Below, piece by piece: positions 6,575 through 14,696 of a stretch of 36,951 bases of DNA. The position numbers and the translations under genes are program-made. The DNA is from Oscillospiraceae bacterium (GTDB lineage: Bacteria; Bacillota; Clostridia; Oscillospirales; CAG-272). Below the pieces are notes generated by a model that had not been told where the DNA came from, did no database searches, and was given only the letters and a program-made list of their open reading frames with translations. Where the stretch lies: NCBI GenBank assembly GCA_015064185.1, contig SVSS01000012.1, positions 1 through 36,951 of the forward strand, in the 5' to 3' direction. How positions within the stretch are numbered: the first letter of the stretch is position 1; every line of letters starts with the position of its first letter.

Positions 6575-9367
6575 TTATTTACCGAGCACCTCGCGGCAAC
6601 GGGGGCAAAGGCACCCGTCCTCCTCGGTTACGGTACCCGCCGTGGTATAATTCCAACAACGGTCACATTTTTCACCTGCGGCAGCATCCACCACAACTGC
6701 AATGGGTGCACCCTCCTCTACCACAGTGCCTGCGGGAGCCGCAGCATTTTTCAGCTCAACCTGCGATACGATAAACACCGTGGGAAGTTCAGCGCGGAAG
6801 TTGCTGAGCAACGCATATACCGCTGCATCGGGTGCATAGACGGTAACGGCGGCATCAAGGGATTTACCGATGCGCTTGTCGGCACGGGCAATTTCCAAAG
6901 CCTTCATAACAGGCTCGCGAAGCACAAACAACTGATCCCATTTTGCGCGCACCGCGGGGAAGGCAAGCGCTTCATCGTATGCGGGCAGATCGTTGAGGAA
7001 CACGCTTGTGGTGTTCTCTCCCTCGGCATGCGGCATTGCCTGCCAGATCTCCTCAGCAGTAAAGGAAATGAGCGGTGCCAAAATGCGGGTGAGCGCATTG
7101 ATGATATAATACATGGCGGTTTGTGCCGAGCGGCGCGCCTTGGAGGCAGCCGCCTCCGCATACACACGGTCCTTGGTGATATCAATATACAGCTTGGAAA
7201 GCTCCACGGTGCAGAAATTGTTTACCTCGTGATAAATGGTATGGAACTCGTACGCGTCGTAAGCCTCGCGCGCACGTTTCACGAGATCATTCATCGAGGA
7301 AACGATCCACTGATCGATCTCATAAAGCTCTTCCATTTTGAGCATATCCTTCTTGGGATCGAAATCGTAAAGATCGGCAAGGAGGAAGCGTGCGGTATTG
7401 CGGATCTTGCGATAAGAGTCAGAGAGCTGCTTGAAGATCGCATCGGATGCACGCACGTCTACGTGATAGTCGCTCGATGCAACCCACAAACGCAACAGAT
7501 CGGCGCCGTATTTCTTGATCATATCAAGCGGATCTACACCGTTGCCAAGCGACTTGTGCATCGCTCTGCCCTCACCGTCAACGACCCAGCCGTGGGTAAG
7601 AACGGCTTTAAAGGGTGCCTCGGGCTTGCCCGTGGAGCCAACAGCAGTAAGAAGCGAGGATTGGAACCAACCGCGATATTGGTCAGCACCCTCAAGATAT
7701 ACATCTGCGGGCCACTCCTCATCCTTCAGCACTGCAAAGTGCGTAGAGCCCGAGTCAAACCAACCGTCAAGCGTGTTGGTCTCCTTGGTAAACTGCTTGC
7801 CGCCACAATGCGGGCAGGCAAAGCCTGCAGGCAGAATGTCAGCCGCCTCGGTATCAAACCAAGCATTGGAGCCCTTTTCGCCAAAGAGCCGAGATACGGC
7901 ATCAATGCTTTCCTCGTTGCAAACGGGCTTTTTGCAATCCTCGCAGTAGAATACGGGAATGGGCAAGCCCCAATGGCGCTGACGGGAAATGCACCAATCA
8001 GCACGCTCACGCACCATAGACTTGATGCGCTCACCGCCCCACTCAGGCAGCCACTGTACCTGATCGCAGGCATCGGCAGCCTCGTTCTTAAAGGCATCCA
8101 CCGAGCAGAACCACTGCGGTGTCGCGCGGAAGATAATGGGTGCCTTGCAGCGCCAGCAGTGCGGGTACTCGTGCTCGATCTCCTCACTTGCAAACAGTGC
8201 GCCGCTTTCCTTCATATCGGCAAGAATAGCGCCGTTACTCTCGTCATAGCGCATGCCTGCAAACTTGCCTGCCTCAGCAGTTTGATAGCCGCGGTCATCA
8301 ACGGGAACAAAAACATCAATGTTATAGCGGCGGCAGGTCTGATAGTCGTCCGCACCAAAGCCGGGCGCGGTGTGCACACAGCCCGTACCGCTATCCATGG
8401 TAACGTAATCGGCATTTACAATGGTGGAAAGACGGTCAAGGAAGGGATGCTGTGCCGTCATATATTCAAAATCCTTGCCCTGCATCACAAGGATCACCTC
8501 ATACTCAGCAATGCCACCGATCGCCATGGTCTTTGCAAGCAAAGCCTCTGCTACGATATAGCACGCGCCGTCTGCCGCCTTTGCCACAACGTAGGTTTCA
8601 TCGGGATTCAGTGCAATGGCAATATTGCCGGGCAGAGTCCAGGTGGTGGTCGTCCAAATGACAAAATAGGTGTTTGAAAGATCGCAAACACCGGCAAGCT
8701 TGCCCTTGTCGTCTGCCACGCGGAATTTTACGTAAATGGAAGTGCAGGCATCGGTCTGGTATTCGATCTCTGCTTCGGCGAGTGCCGTTTCATCCTTCGG
8801 GCACCAATAAACGGGCTTAAGACCCTTATAAATGTAGCCCTTGCGGTACATCTCGCCAAACACGCGCACCTCGCGTGCTTCAAACTCGGGCGCCATGGTA
8901 AGGTAGGGATGATCCCAATCACCCGTGATGCCAAGACGCTTGAATTGCTCCATTTGAATGTTTACAAAATTCTCGGCAAAATTATAACAGGCACTGCGGA
9001 ACTCGGAAATAGACATACGCTTGCGGTCAAGCTTATTCTTCTTGATGATCGCGCTTTCAATGGGCATGCCGTGATTGTCCCAACCGGGAATGTAGGGCAC
9101 CATGTAGCCCATCATGCTACGGGATTTATTGATAAAATCCTTGAGGATCTTATTCAGAGCGTGTCCCATATGAATGTTGCCATTCGAGAAGGGAGGGCCG
9201 TCGTGAAGCACAAAGGTGGGCTTGCCTGCACGCACCTCCTGCATCTGGTCGTAAAGCTTGATCTCCTTCCAATAGTCGAGCATCTGCGGCTCGCGCTTGG
9301 GCAGCTCCGCACGCATTGCAAACGTGGTGCTGGGGAGATTGAGTGATGCACTGTAATCTTTTGCCAT
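6575..9367 (-). CDS. ileS: Isoleucyl-tRNA synthetase
   Basis: This class I aminoacyl-tRNA synthetase charges tRNA-Ile. At 930 residues it has the usual bacterial-type length. The HIGH signature reads HMGH at 66-69 (GNIHMGHALNK). The KMSKS loop reads MHKSLGN near residue 602, an M-H-K-S variant. A large editing domain lies between them, with GTGCVHTAPGFGADDY and WRCKAPIIFRATPQWF. The C-terminal zinc knuckle CDRCW...CPRC is present at the end. AGGAG lies about 11 bases before the ATG. Only 51 bases separate it from ylmH, leaving no room for a T-box leader, so it is probably co-transcribed with the ylm cluster. The His in the KMSKS loop is common in IleS. Confidence 0.98.
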   Translation of the reverse strand: MAKDYSASLNLPSTTFAMRAELPKREPQMLDYWKEIKLYDQMQEVRAGKPTFVLHDGPPFSNGNIHMGHALNKILKDFINKSRSMMGYMVPYIPGWDNHGMPIESAIIKKNKLDRKRMSISEFRSACYNFAENFVNIQMEQFKRLGITGDWDHPYLTMAPEFEAREVRVFGEMYRKGYIYKGLKPVYWCPKDETALAEAEIEYQTDACTSIYVKFRVADDKGKLAGVCDLSNTYFVIWTTTTWTLPGNIAIALNPDETYVVAKAADGACYIVAEALLAKTMAIGGIAEYEVILVMQGKDFEYMTAQHPFLDRLSTIVNADYVTMDSGTGCVHTAPGFGADDYQTCRRYNIDVFVPVDDRGYQTAEAGKFAGMRYDESNGAILADMKESGALFASEEIEHEYPHCWRCKAPIIFRATPQWFCSVDAFKNEAADACDQVQWLPEWGGERIKSMVRERADWCISRQRHWGLPIPVFYCEDCKKPVCNEESIDAVSRLFGEKGSNAWFDTEAADILPAGFACPHCGGKQFTKETNTLDGWFDSGSTHFAVLKDEEWPADVYLEGADQYRGWFQSSLLTAVGSTGKPEAPFKAVLTHGWVVDGEGRAMHKSLGNGVDPLDMIKKYGADLLRLWVASSDYHVDVRASDAIFKQLSDSYRKIRNTARFLLADLYDFDPKKDMLKMEELYEIDQWIVSSMNDLVKRAREAYDAYEFHTIYHEVNNFCTVELSKLYIDITKDRVYAEAAASKARRSAQTAMYYIINALTRILAPLISFTAEEIWQAMPHAEGENTTSVFLNDLPAYDEALAFPAVRAKWDQLFVLREPVMKALEIARADKRIGKSLDAAVTVYAPDAAVYALLSNFRAELPTVFIVSQVELKNAAAPAGTVVEEGAPIAVVVDAAAGEKCDRCWNYTTAGTVTEEDGCLCPRCREVLGK

Positions 9368-9418
9368 AATCTTTTTGTACTCCTATATGTTCACTAAACT
9401 GAAATCCATGCCTAAAAC

Positions 9419-10204
9419 TTATACATAGCGATCCGCCAGCAAGCGAAACCGCCCTTTTTTTGTTTTGTCCGAAAGGGAACGGACAATAAATTTGCCATAC
9501 CCACGCACCGTGATGATCGCGCCCTCGCTGACCTCGCGGTCATATTTTTCCGCAGGCTCGTAATCGATCTCCACCATCGCCCTTGCAAAAAGCGCCTGTG
9601 CTCGCTCGCGCGACAAATTGCAAAGCGCCGCCACCACCGCATCGGCACGTGGCGATGCCACCGTGTCACTGCACGGCTCAAATTTTCTGCCCCCGTCAAA
9701 ATCAGGGGCGAGGCTTATCTCGCACACCCCCACGGCATCATTTGCCACACGCACAAGATGCTCCTGCAAAAAGGATGCCATCACGCGGTCGCAAAACAGG
9801 ATCGCCTCATGGGGGGAGATCACACAGATATCCCCTATGGCATCACGCTCGATGCCAAGATTTAAGACTGCGCCAAGAAAATCGCGGTGCGAGAGCTCAC
9901 GGTAACCGCTACCCCTTACCGACAGCGCCAAAAGCGACGCGGTAAAGGATTCCGCCAACAGCTCGTCACGCACGTTGGGGTCAAGCTCCGCCATATACTC
10001 CGGCAGCATATACATGCGCCGCCGTTCGGCAGCGACGTACCCGCCCGCGCAAAGCACGCGCTCGCGCGCAAAGGCATATTTCACCTGCAGGATCTTCTGC
10101 TCGCGCGGCGTCAAAAACGGGGTATAGACGATCTCGCCCGCCTCCGCCCGCTCAAAAAGGTCGGCAGCGCGCGCCAAAAGCTGCGCTTCGTTTTGCTCCT
10201 TCAT
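9419..10204 (-). CDS. ylmH: YlmH S4-domain RNA-binding protein
   Basis: This 261-residue protein matches YlmH, a ribosome-associated S4-domain protein of the Gram-positive division cluster that has been linked to ribosome quality control. The N-terminal two thirds form the YlmH-specific domain, with FLTPREQKILQ at about 30-40 and the conserved block DRDxIGDICV-like (IERDAIGDICV). The S4 domain lies at about 185-245 (SPRADAVVAALCNLSRERAQ). The ATG at 10204 follows a G-rich ribosome-binding site just after the yggT stop. DivIVA usually follows this gene in the cluster, but here ileS follows directly. Confidence 0.9.
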   Translation of the reverse strand: MKEQNEAQLLARAADLFERAEAGEIVYTPFLTPREQKILQVKYAFARERVLCAGGYVAAERRRMYMLPEYMAELDPNVRDELLAESFTASLLALSVRGSGYRELSHRDFLGAVLNLGIERDAIGDICVISPHEAILFCDRVMASFLQEHLVRVANDAVGVCEISLAPDFDGGRKFEPCSDTVASPRADAVVAALCNLSRERAQALFARAMVEIDYEPAEKYDREVSEGAIITVRGYGKFIVRSLSDKTKKGRFRLLADRYV

Positions 10205-10214
10205 CCCCCGCCCC

Positions 10215-10490
10215 TTACAGCATCAGCAGCACACTGCCAACGGTGTTGACAAGCAAAAAGGAAACAAAGAACGATATGTCGATCGGAACATCGCGAAACC
10301 ACCCAAAGCGGTCGAAGAGCGCACGGATCGGCATGATAAAGGGCTCGGTCACCATAGCGGTAAAGGTAAGAATGGGATTGTCCTCCCGAATGGGAAACCA
10401 GGAAAGCAATGCCCTTATCAAAAAGCATATTTGTACGACAGATAGCAACGCCTGCACCGTGCCGCGCAGTAATGCAATAAATAAGCTCAT
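10215..10490 (-). CDS. yggT: YggT-family membrane protein (YlmG)
   Basis: This 91-residue protein has two hydrophobic segments (about 2-24 and 65-90). Between them is the family motif LLSWFPIREDNPILTF, followed by PIRALFDRFG. YggT/YlmG proteins are small integral membrane proteins next to sepF and ylmH; a role in membrane or division-related organisation is known only loosely. I chose the ATG at 10490 because GGGAGGGG precedes it by eight bases; an in-frame TTG at 10508 lies within that site. It sits between sepF and ylmH in the usual order. Confidence 0.92.
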   Translation of the reverse strand: MSLFIALLRGTVQALLSVVQICFLIRALLSWFPIREDNPILTFTAMVTEPFIMPIRALFDRFGWFRDVPIDISFFVSFLLVNTVGSVLLML

Positions 10491-10519
10491 GCTATATTCC
10501 CCTCCCAAACAGGCTTACA

Positions 10520-10942
10520 TCAATATTCTTCTTTGCCGTCCTCACCGGTCAACTCACCGCAGCGGGGAGAAAGCACCAGCGTGGTTTTGGTTACGCGACG
10601 GAACTCTCCGTCAAGCACCTCAAGGGCACCCAGCAAAAAGTCAATGAGGCGCATGGCGGCAGAGCGCTCAAGCTCCTCTATGTTCATCACAACGGTGTAG
10701 CCATCCATGAGGTAACCCGCAATGGCAGGACCGTCATCATAATTGTGGGGCTTTACTACCTTGAGCATGTTGCCTGTGGCAGCACTTTGCGTGGGGCGCT
10801 TTGAGGGCAATTTTGCGGGCTCGCTGTCGAGATCCTCTACAACACCGTCCTCCTCGTCCTCGTCGCCACGGTAAAATCCGTTGTCGTAATCCTCATAATT
10901 TTCGTAGTCACTTCTTCTGTTTTTTGCAAATGGATTTTTCAT
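10520..10942 (-). CDS. sepF: SepF cell-division protein
   Basis: SepF bundles FtsZ filaments and tethers them to the membrane at the division site. This 140-residue copy has the expected layout: a short N-terminal stretch MKNPFAKNRR, an acidic, Tyr/Asp-rich linker at about 12-40, and a C-terminal beta-alpha core at about 57-130. The core has LKVVKPHNYDDGPAIAGYL and the helix AAMRLIDFLLGAL, followed by FRRVTKTTLVLSP. The N-terminal segment is less clearly amphipathic than Bacillus SepF (MSMKNKLKNF type). The start has GGAGG six bases away. It lies in a tight run with yggS upstream and yggT downstream. Confidence 0.92.
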   Translation of the reverse strand: MKNPFAKNRRSDYENYEDYDNGFYRGDEDEEDGVVEDLDSEPAKLPSKRPTQSAATGNMLKVVKPHNYDDGPAIAGYLMDGYTVVMNIEELERSAAMRLIDFLLGALEVLDGEFRRVTKTTLVLSPRCGELTGEDGKEEY

Positions 10943-10964
10943 AACATTCCTCCGTGCTTATATT

Positions 10965-11663
10965 TCAAATTTCATGATTCTCGTGTACAAACAGCCGTCT
11001 GCCCACACGCACCATATCCGTGCCCTCGGCAACAGCCGCCGCAAAGCTTTCGGACATGCCCATGGAAAGCAGGGGCTGATCGGTACGCCCAAGGTCTTGC
11101 CAGATGCTGCGCGCAAGCTTGCGCGCCTCGGAGAAATACCCACGGTATTCCGCATCACTCTCGCACCTTGGCGCCATGGTCATCAGCCCCACAAGCGAGA
11201 GATTTGGCAATTCCTCTATCTCACGGCAAAGCGCCTCTGCCTCCTCGGGCATAACGCCGCTTTTGGCTTCCTCGCGCCCGATGTTTATCTCGACAAATAC
11301 GCGCATGCAGATGCTGTGCTTGGCAGCATGGCGGTCGATCTCACGCGCCAGCTGGGCGCTATCCACGGAATGTATGGCATGCACCTTGTCAATGATGTAC
11401 TTGATCTTATTTTTCTGCAATGTGCCGATAAAATGAATGCGCAGGTCTTTACCCTCGTATGCACCCATATGCGCCAGCAGCTGCTGCACGCGGTTTTCGC
11501 CCACATCGCTAACACCAAGTGAGATCAACTCCTTGATCTCACAATCACTTGCGTATTTTACGGCAGCGATCAGCGTGGTCTTACCCTCTCTGCCCACCGC
11601 CGCTTCCGCCGCGTGCAGGTCTGCTTGCACCGCTGTCAAATTATCCTTGATATAACTGCTCAT
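10965..11663 (-). CDS. yggS: YggS/YlmE PLP homeostasis protein
   Basis: This single-domain pyridoxal-phosphate-binding TIM barrel (PLPBP/YggS family) helps balance intracellular PLP and amino-acid pools; no enzymatic reaction is established. At 232 residues it has normal length. The PLP-lysine is in AAVKYAS (about Lys36), then GENRVQQL, HFIGTLQKNK, and the C-terminal phosphate-binding stretch SMGMSESF...EGTDMVRVGRRLF. The start codon overlaps the stop of the HlyD-like gene by four bases (ATGA), so the two are translationally coupled. The position ahead of sepF is the usual one in this cluster. Confidence 0.95.
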   Translation of the reverse strand: MSSYIKDNLTAVQADLHAAEAAVGREGKTTLIAAVKYASDCEIKELISLGVSDVGENRVQQLLAHMGAYEGKDLRIHFIGTLQKNKIKYIIDKVHAIHSVDSAQLAREIDRHAAKHSICMRVFVEINIGREEAKSGVMPEEAEALCREIEELPNLSLVGLMTMAPRCESDAEYRGYFSEARKLARSIWQDLGRTDQPLLSMGMSESFAAAVAEGTDMVRVGRRLFVHENHEI

Positions 11664-12862
11664 TTTAACGCTTTTCCCTCATAGATGTGGCGTGCGGTCA
11701 CCAAAATACGCTCGCCCTCCTGCAAAAACTCCGCGGACGTCTGCAGCGACGCCAAGCAATACCCATTCTCCATAAAAAGTGGCTCGATCCTGCGCGTGGA
11801 GGCAACACCGTTATCATCCACAAAAACAGTATACACGCCCTCGCTCTCACGTAACGCCGTCATCGGCACCCAAATGCCACTGACCGCCTCGGTGTTGATC
11901 ACGACCTCCTCGCACCTTGCAAGGTCGCAAGGGGGGGCAATGCCCTGTGCACGAAAGATCAGCAGCACCTCGCCTGCGGTATCTGCGGGCGTAATGCGCT
12001 CCAGCATCAGCATCATACTTTCACCCGTGCGCATCATGTCAATTTTATAACTCTTCTCAACAGCAAGCTTCTCTGCCGCCTCACTCTCAAGCGGCACGGC
12101 AAGATACCACACATCACCCGAAACGATCTTTCCTATAGCAGATGCCGTGCTCTGGGGCGAGGCAAGCAGTGCGCGCATCCCACCCGGGGTAAGCGTTTGT
12201 ACGGCAGCAACGGAAAGTACCGCCTCATAGCCATCTGCATCACGGTAAAAAATGCCGTCACAGGGTGCCTTTACACGGTCGGTCGCATTGCGATCGTTTT
12301 CGATGAGCGCCTCAAATTCAACCTGCAGTGCGGCAATGCGCGCGCTTCTCTCACTTGCCGCCTCGCTTTGTGCGGCATACCGATCAAGCGCAGCATGCAG
12401 CGTGCCTTGCGCCGCCTCGGTATCTAAAACCGTGCCTGCGGAAAGCGAGCCCATCAGCGCCTCATATGCGCCGTAATAGTCGGGAAGTACATTGGGGTCA
12501 TCGATCGCTTGCAATCTCTCGATCTCTGCCACGATCTGTGCCGCGCGTGCGCGTGTGCCTGTGTTGCTTCCGTCAGCATAAACCACCGCCAGGTCGCTGC
12601 CACCCACCACGGCAATACCGTTTGCTGCCGTATATGCCACAGGACCGTTATCCACACTTTCCACAACTGTTTCATCGCGGAAAACATAGCCCACAGCATT
12701 GACGCGCTGCCCTACCGAAACCACCCCGGCAACATCGCGTCGCAGCTCGGCTGCGGTACGGGAAATTTCAAAGGAAAGTATGCTAGTGAGCAAAAGAGCA
12801 AGTACAGCAATGAGAGCGATCTGCAAAATCGGCACAAATCCATGCCCGCGCCTTGCTGACAT
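11660..12862 (-). CDS. HlyD-like membrane-anchored adaptor protein
   Basis: This 400-residue protein has an N-terminal membrane anchor (about 12-32), an extracytoplasmic helical hairpin (about 105-190) and beta-rich flanks. This is the architecture of HlyD/periplasmic-adaptor proteins. The segment RVKAPCDGIFYRDADGYE at about 210-228 looks like the half-lipoyl piece. The C-terminal IWVPMTALRESEGVYTVFVDDNG is the typical adaptor distal domain. There is no exporter gene beside it. Instead it opens the ylm division operon and is coupled to yggS, an arrangement that suggests a role other than simple efflux, perhaps in the cell envelope at division. Function is inferred, not known. Confidence 0.7.
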   Translation of the reverse strand: MSARRGHGFVPILQIALIAVLALLLTSILSFEISRTAAELRRDVAGVVSVGQRVNAVGYVFRDETVVESVDNGPVAYTAANGIAVVGGSDLAVVYADGSNTGTRARAAQIVAEIERLQAIDDPNVLPDYYGAYEALMGSLSAGTVLDTEAAQGTLHAALDRYAAQSEAASERSARIAALQVEFEALIENDRNATDRVKAPCDGIFYRDADGYEAVLSVAAVQTLTPGGMRALLASPQSTASAIGKIVSGDVWYLAVPLESEAAEKLAVEKSYKIDMMRTGESMMLMLERITPADTAGEVLLIFRAQGIAPPCDLARCEEVVINTEAVSGIWVPMTALRESEGVYTVFVDDNGVASTRRIEPLFMENGYCLASLQTSAEFLQEGERILVTARHIYEGKALK

Positions 12863-12918
12863 TACCCTTCACCCCTTTCGCGCATGCGCACTCCTAGCGC
12901 GCGATTTTAATATTAATA

Positions 12919-12927
12919 ATTATATCA
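12919..12927 (-). promoter_or_regulatory. Possible extended -10 promoter of the ylm cluster
   Basis: On the minus strand the sequence TGATATAAT (12927-12919) forms a TGn-TATAAT extended -10 about 55 bases before the adaptor gene's ATG. No good -35 is seen at 17 bases. Confidence 0.5.
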
Positions 12928-12932
12928 CAATA

Positions 12933-13883
12933 TTATTCGTACGAAGCCAATTTTACAGCATTGTTTACAATTTCTTCAAATTTTCGCAATTTTCCTTCAC
13001 AGTCCATAGGAATTCGCGTAACATACGGCTTTGCCGAAAACCATGTGATCTGCCGTTTGGCATACCGCCGTGTCGCCATTTTCAGGGCTTCTGTTGCCGA
13101 GGGAAGGTCACATTCCCCACGCAAGTACGGCAATAATTCCTTATATCCGATTGCTGCCGCCGCAGTGCTTGACACCTCAAACACACCCGCATCAAGCAAG
13201 CGCTTGGTTTCATCAACAAGTCCTGCTTTTATCATCTCGTCCACGCGCGAATCGATCCGCCCGTAAAGCAATGAGCGATCCTCAAACGAAAGGTACAGAA
13301 CCGTAGCGCTGTATCGCATCGGCTGTTGGCGCGAGCGCAGATCCCACTCGGTTTTTGTAACACCCGTTGCGCGATAAATTTCAAGCGCGCGTATCACGCG
13401 GCGCAGATTCGAGGGGTGCGTTGCGGCAGCGCTTTCGGGATCCACCTTGGCAAGCTCGGCATGCAAATATGCATTGCCGTGCGCCTCGGCAAGCGCGGCA
13501 AGCTCCGCGCGCAGCGCGGGATCACCCCCGGGCGACTCCGGCATGCCGCGCAAAAAAGCATCAAGATAAAGACCCGTGCCGCCGCAAAAGATCGGCAGCT
13601 TGCCGCGCGACAAAATATCCGATACGGCACGCTCGGCAAGGGTAAGATAGTCCACCATAGAAAATTCCTGCGCGGGATCTGCCACATCGATCAAATGATA
13701 GCGCACACGTGCACGTGCTTCCCTGTCGGGCTTTGCCGTGCCGATATCCATGCCGCGATAGATCTGCATGGAATCACAGGAAACGATCTCGCCGTTCAGT
13801 CTCTGTGCAAGCTCCTCGGCAAGTGCAGATTTTCCGCCGGCAGTTGGCCCTACTATAGCAAGGATCTTCGGCTTTTTCTCCAC
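12933..13883 (-). CDS. miaA: tRNA dimethylallyltransferase
   Basis: MiaA transfers a dimethylallyl group to the N6 of adenosine-37 in tRNAs that read UNN codons. The protein is 316 residues with the P-loop GPTAGGKS at 12-19. It also has SCDSMQIYRGMDIGTAKP (base and tRNA contacts), the motif GGTGLYLDAFLRG, and the C-terminal TRRYAKRQITWF. The start is a GTG at 13883, with AAAGGGG eight bases upstream. The alternative GTG at 13892 sits inside that site. Upstream is the terminator of the small membrane protein gene. Confidence 0.96.
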   Translation of the reverse strand: MEKKPKILAIVGPTAGGKSALAEELAQRLNGEIVSCDSMQIYRGMDIGTAKPDREARARVRYHLIDVADPAQEFSMVDYLTLAERAVSDILSRGKLPIFCGGTGLYLDAFLRGMPESPGGDPALRAELAALAEAHGNAYLHAELAKVDPESAAATHPSNLRRVIRALEIYRATGVTKTEWDLRSRQQPMRYSATVLYLSFEDRSLLYGRIDSRVDEMIKAGLVDETKRLLDAGVFEVSSTAAAAIGYKELLPYLRGECDLPSATEALKMATRRYAKRQITWFSAKPYVTRIPMDCEGKLRKFEEIVNNAVKLASYE

Positions 13884-13911
13884 CGTTATCACCCCTTTCG
13901 TGTATTTTTAA

Positions 13912-13941
13912 AATGCCGTTGCCCAAGAAAGAGGCAACGGC
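13912..13941 (-). terminator. Terminator of the small membrane protein gene
   Basis: The stem GCCGTTGCC/GGCAACGGC (13915-13923 with 13933-13941) has a nine-base loop and is followed on the minus strand by ATTTTAAAAA. It stops read-through into miaA. Confidence 0.7.
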
Positions 13942-13974
13942 AAGGTAGAATTTCAAGAACAGCAAAGAGCCTCA

Positions 13975-14193
13975 TCAAAGCCCCAAGCCCGCCGATCTCA
14001 CAGTGGATATGATCTCGTTGAGAAAGCTGCTATCCGAAAGGAGCAACCATATCACAAACACCACTACAATGATCACAATAAAAAACTTTGCCAGCTTGCC
14101 AAGCAAGCGCATCGCCAGATAAATTGCCAATACCGTGATCAACACCGCTACAGCAGAGGTGGCGATATCGACCAACAGATCCACACCAAACAT
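13975..14193 (-). CDS. Small two-helix membrane protein, unknown function
   Basis: This 72-residue protein is dominated by two hydrophobic helices (about 8-27 and 34-52), with the short charged loop RLLGKLAK between them and a polar C-terminal tail. No family is recognised. The ATG at 14193 is preceded by AGGAG five bases upstream, so I prefer it to the upstream alternative at 14256. The leader contains CCCC-TGT-GGGG, a small hairpin before the ribosome-binding site. It stands alone between miaA and a repeat-rich gap. Confidence 0.6.
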   Translation of the reverse strand: MFGVDLLVDIATSAVAVLITVLAIYLAMRLLGKLAKFFIVIIVVVFVIWLLLSDSSFLNEIISTVRSAGLGL

Positions 14194-14381
14194 GAGTTCT
14201 CCTCTCCGCCCCCCACAGGGGCAAGTACACAATGATGTTATTGTAACGCAAAACAAGAGAATATTTTTACTTTTACAAAAAAATTTTCATATTGTTTTCA
14301 ATTTTACGAATCCAATATCCAAACACAAGCGACAAAAGAAAGCTTTCATGCGGCATGTACGGGATATAAGGCAAGAAGGCT

Positions 14382-14504
14382 GCTGATTAGGAGAAATTTC
14401 GCAAGACAAGGCAAAGCAAGCGCGAAGCCCGACAGCGTAGTTACCTACGTCGAGGGCGACAAGTCGAAGCTTTAACGCAGTATTGCGGAATTTATACAAT
14501 CAGC
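14382..14504. repeat. 123-bp imperfect palindromic element
   Basis: The ends GCTGATT (14382-14388) and AATCAGC (14498-14504) pair. Inside, AAATTTCGCAA pairs with TTGCGGAATTT with one mismatch, and a central hairpin is GTAG-TTAC-CTAC. The whole can fold into one long hairpin and encodes no plausible protein. It looks like a MITE/REP-type dispersed element; copy number is unknown from this window alone. Confidence 0.7.
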
Positions 14505-14544
14505 ATGCAATCCGCAAAGCTGATGCTATATAAGAAATTTAATG

Positions 14545-14696
14545 AGTTGACGGCAAGCCGTCATGAATTGATGCTTCACATCATGATTTCTCGTCGGCAT
14601 TCCGCCTCCTCCATGATTTGAATTGCCCTGTTCTCAATGCCGAAGGCAATTCATGCCCATCGGGCAATTCATTGCATGCTCATTGGATGAGCATGC
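14545..14696. repeat. Cluster of small hairpins overlapping the queA 3' end
   Basis: Several short palindromes follow one another: GACGGC-AA-GCCGTC, TGATG/CATCA, GCCC-ATC-GGGC and GAATTGCC/GGCAATTC. Last is a perfect 10-bp stem GCATGCTCAT/ATGAGCATGC (14674-14683 with 14687-14696), which contains the queA stop codon. No T-tract follows. The rest of the 14257-14679 gap holds only the 123-bp element and AT-rich sequence. Confidence 0.5.

Noticed and set aside
6530-8677. A 715-codon plus-strand open frame opposite ileS
   Set aside because: It is a composition-driven shadow of ileS, with no start context and an implausible Cys/His-rich sequence.
9368-9418. A T-box leader for ileS
   Set aside because: Only 51 bases separate ylmH and ileS, and no T-box motif or terminator is present.
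14287-14499. A 70-codon minus-strand open frame in the gap near queA
   Set aside because: It lies mostly in the palindromic element, has no ribosome-binding site and resembles no protein.
14382-14696. A CRISPR-like or tRNA-like array
   Set aside because: The palindromes differ from each other, with no regular spacers, no cas genes and no cloverleaf.
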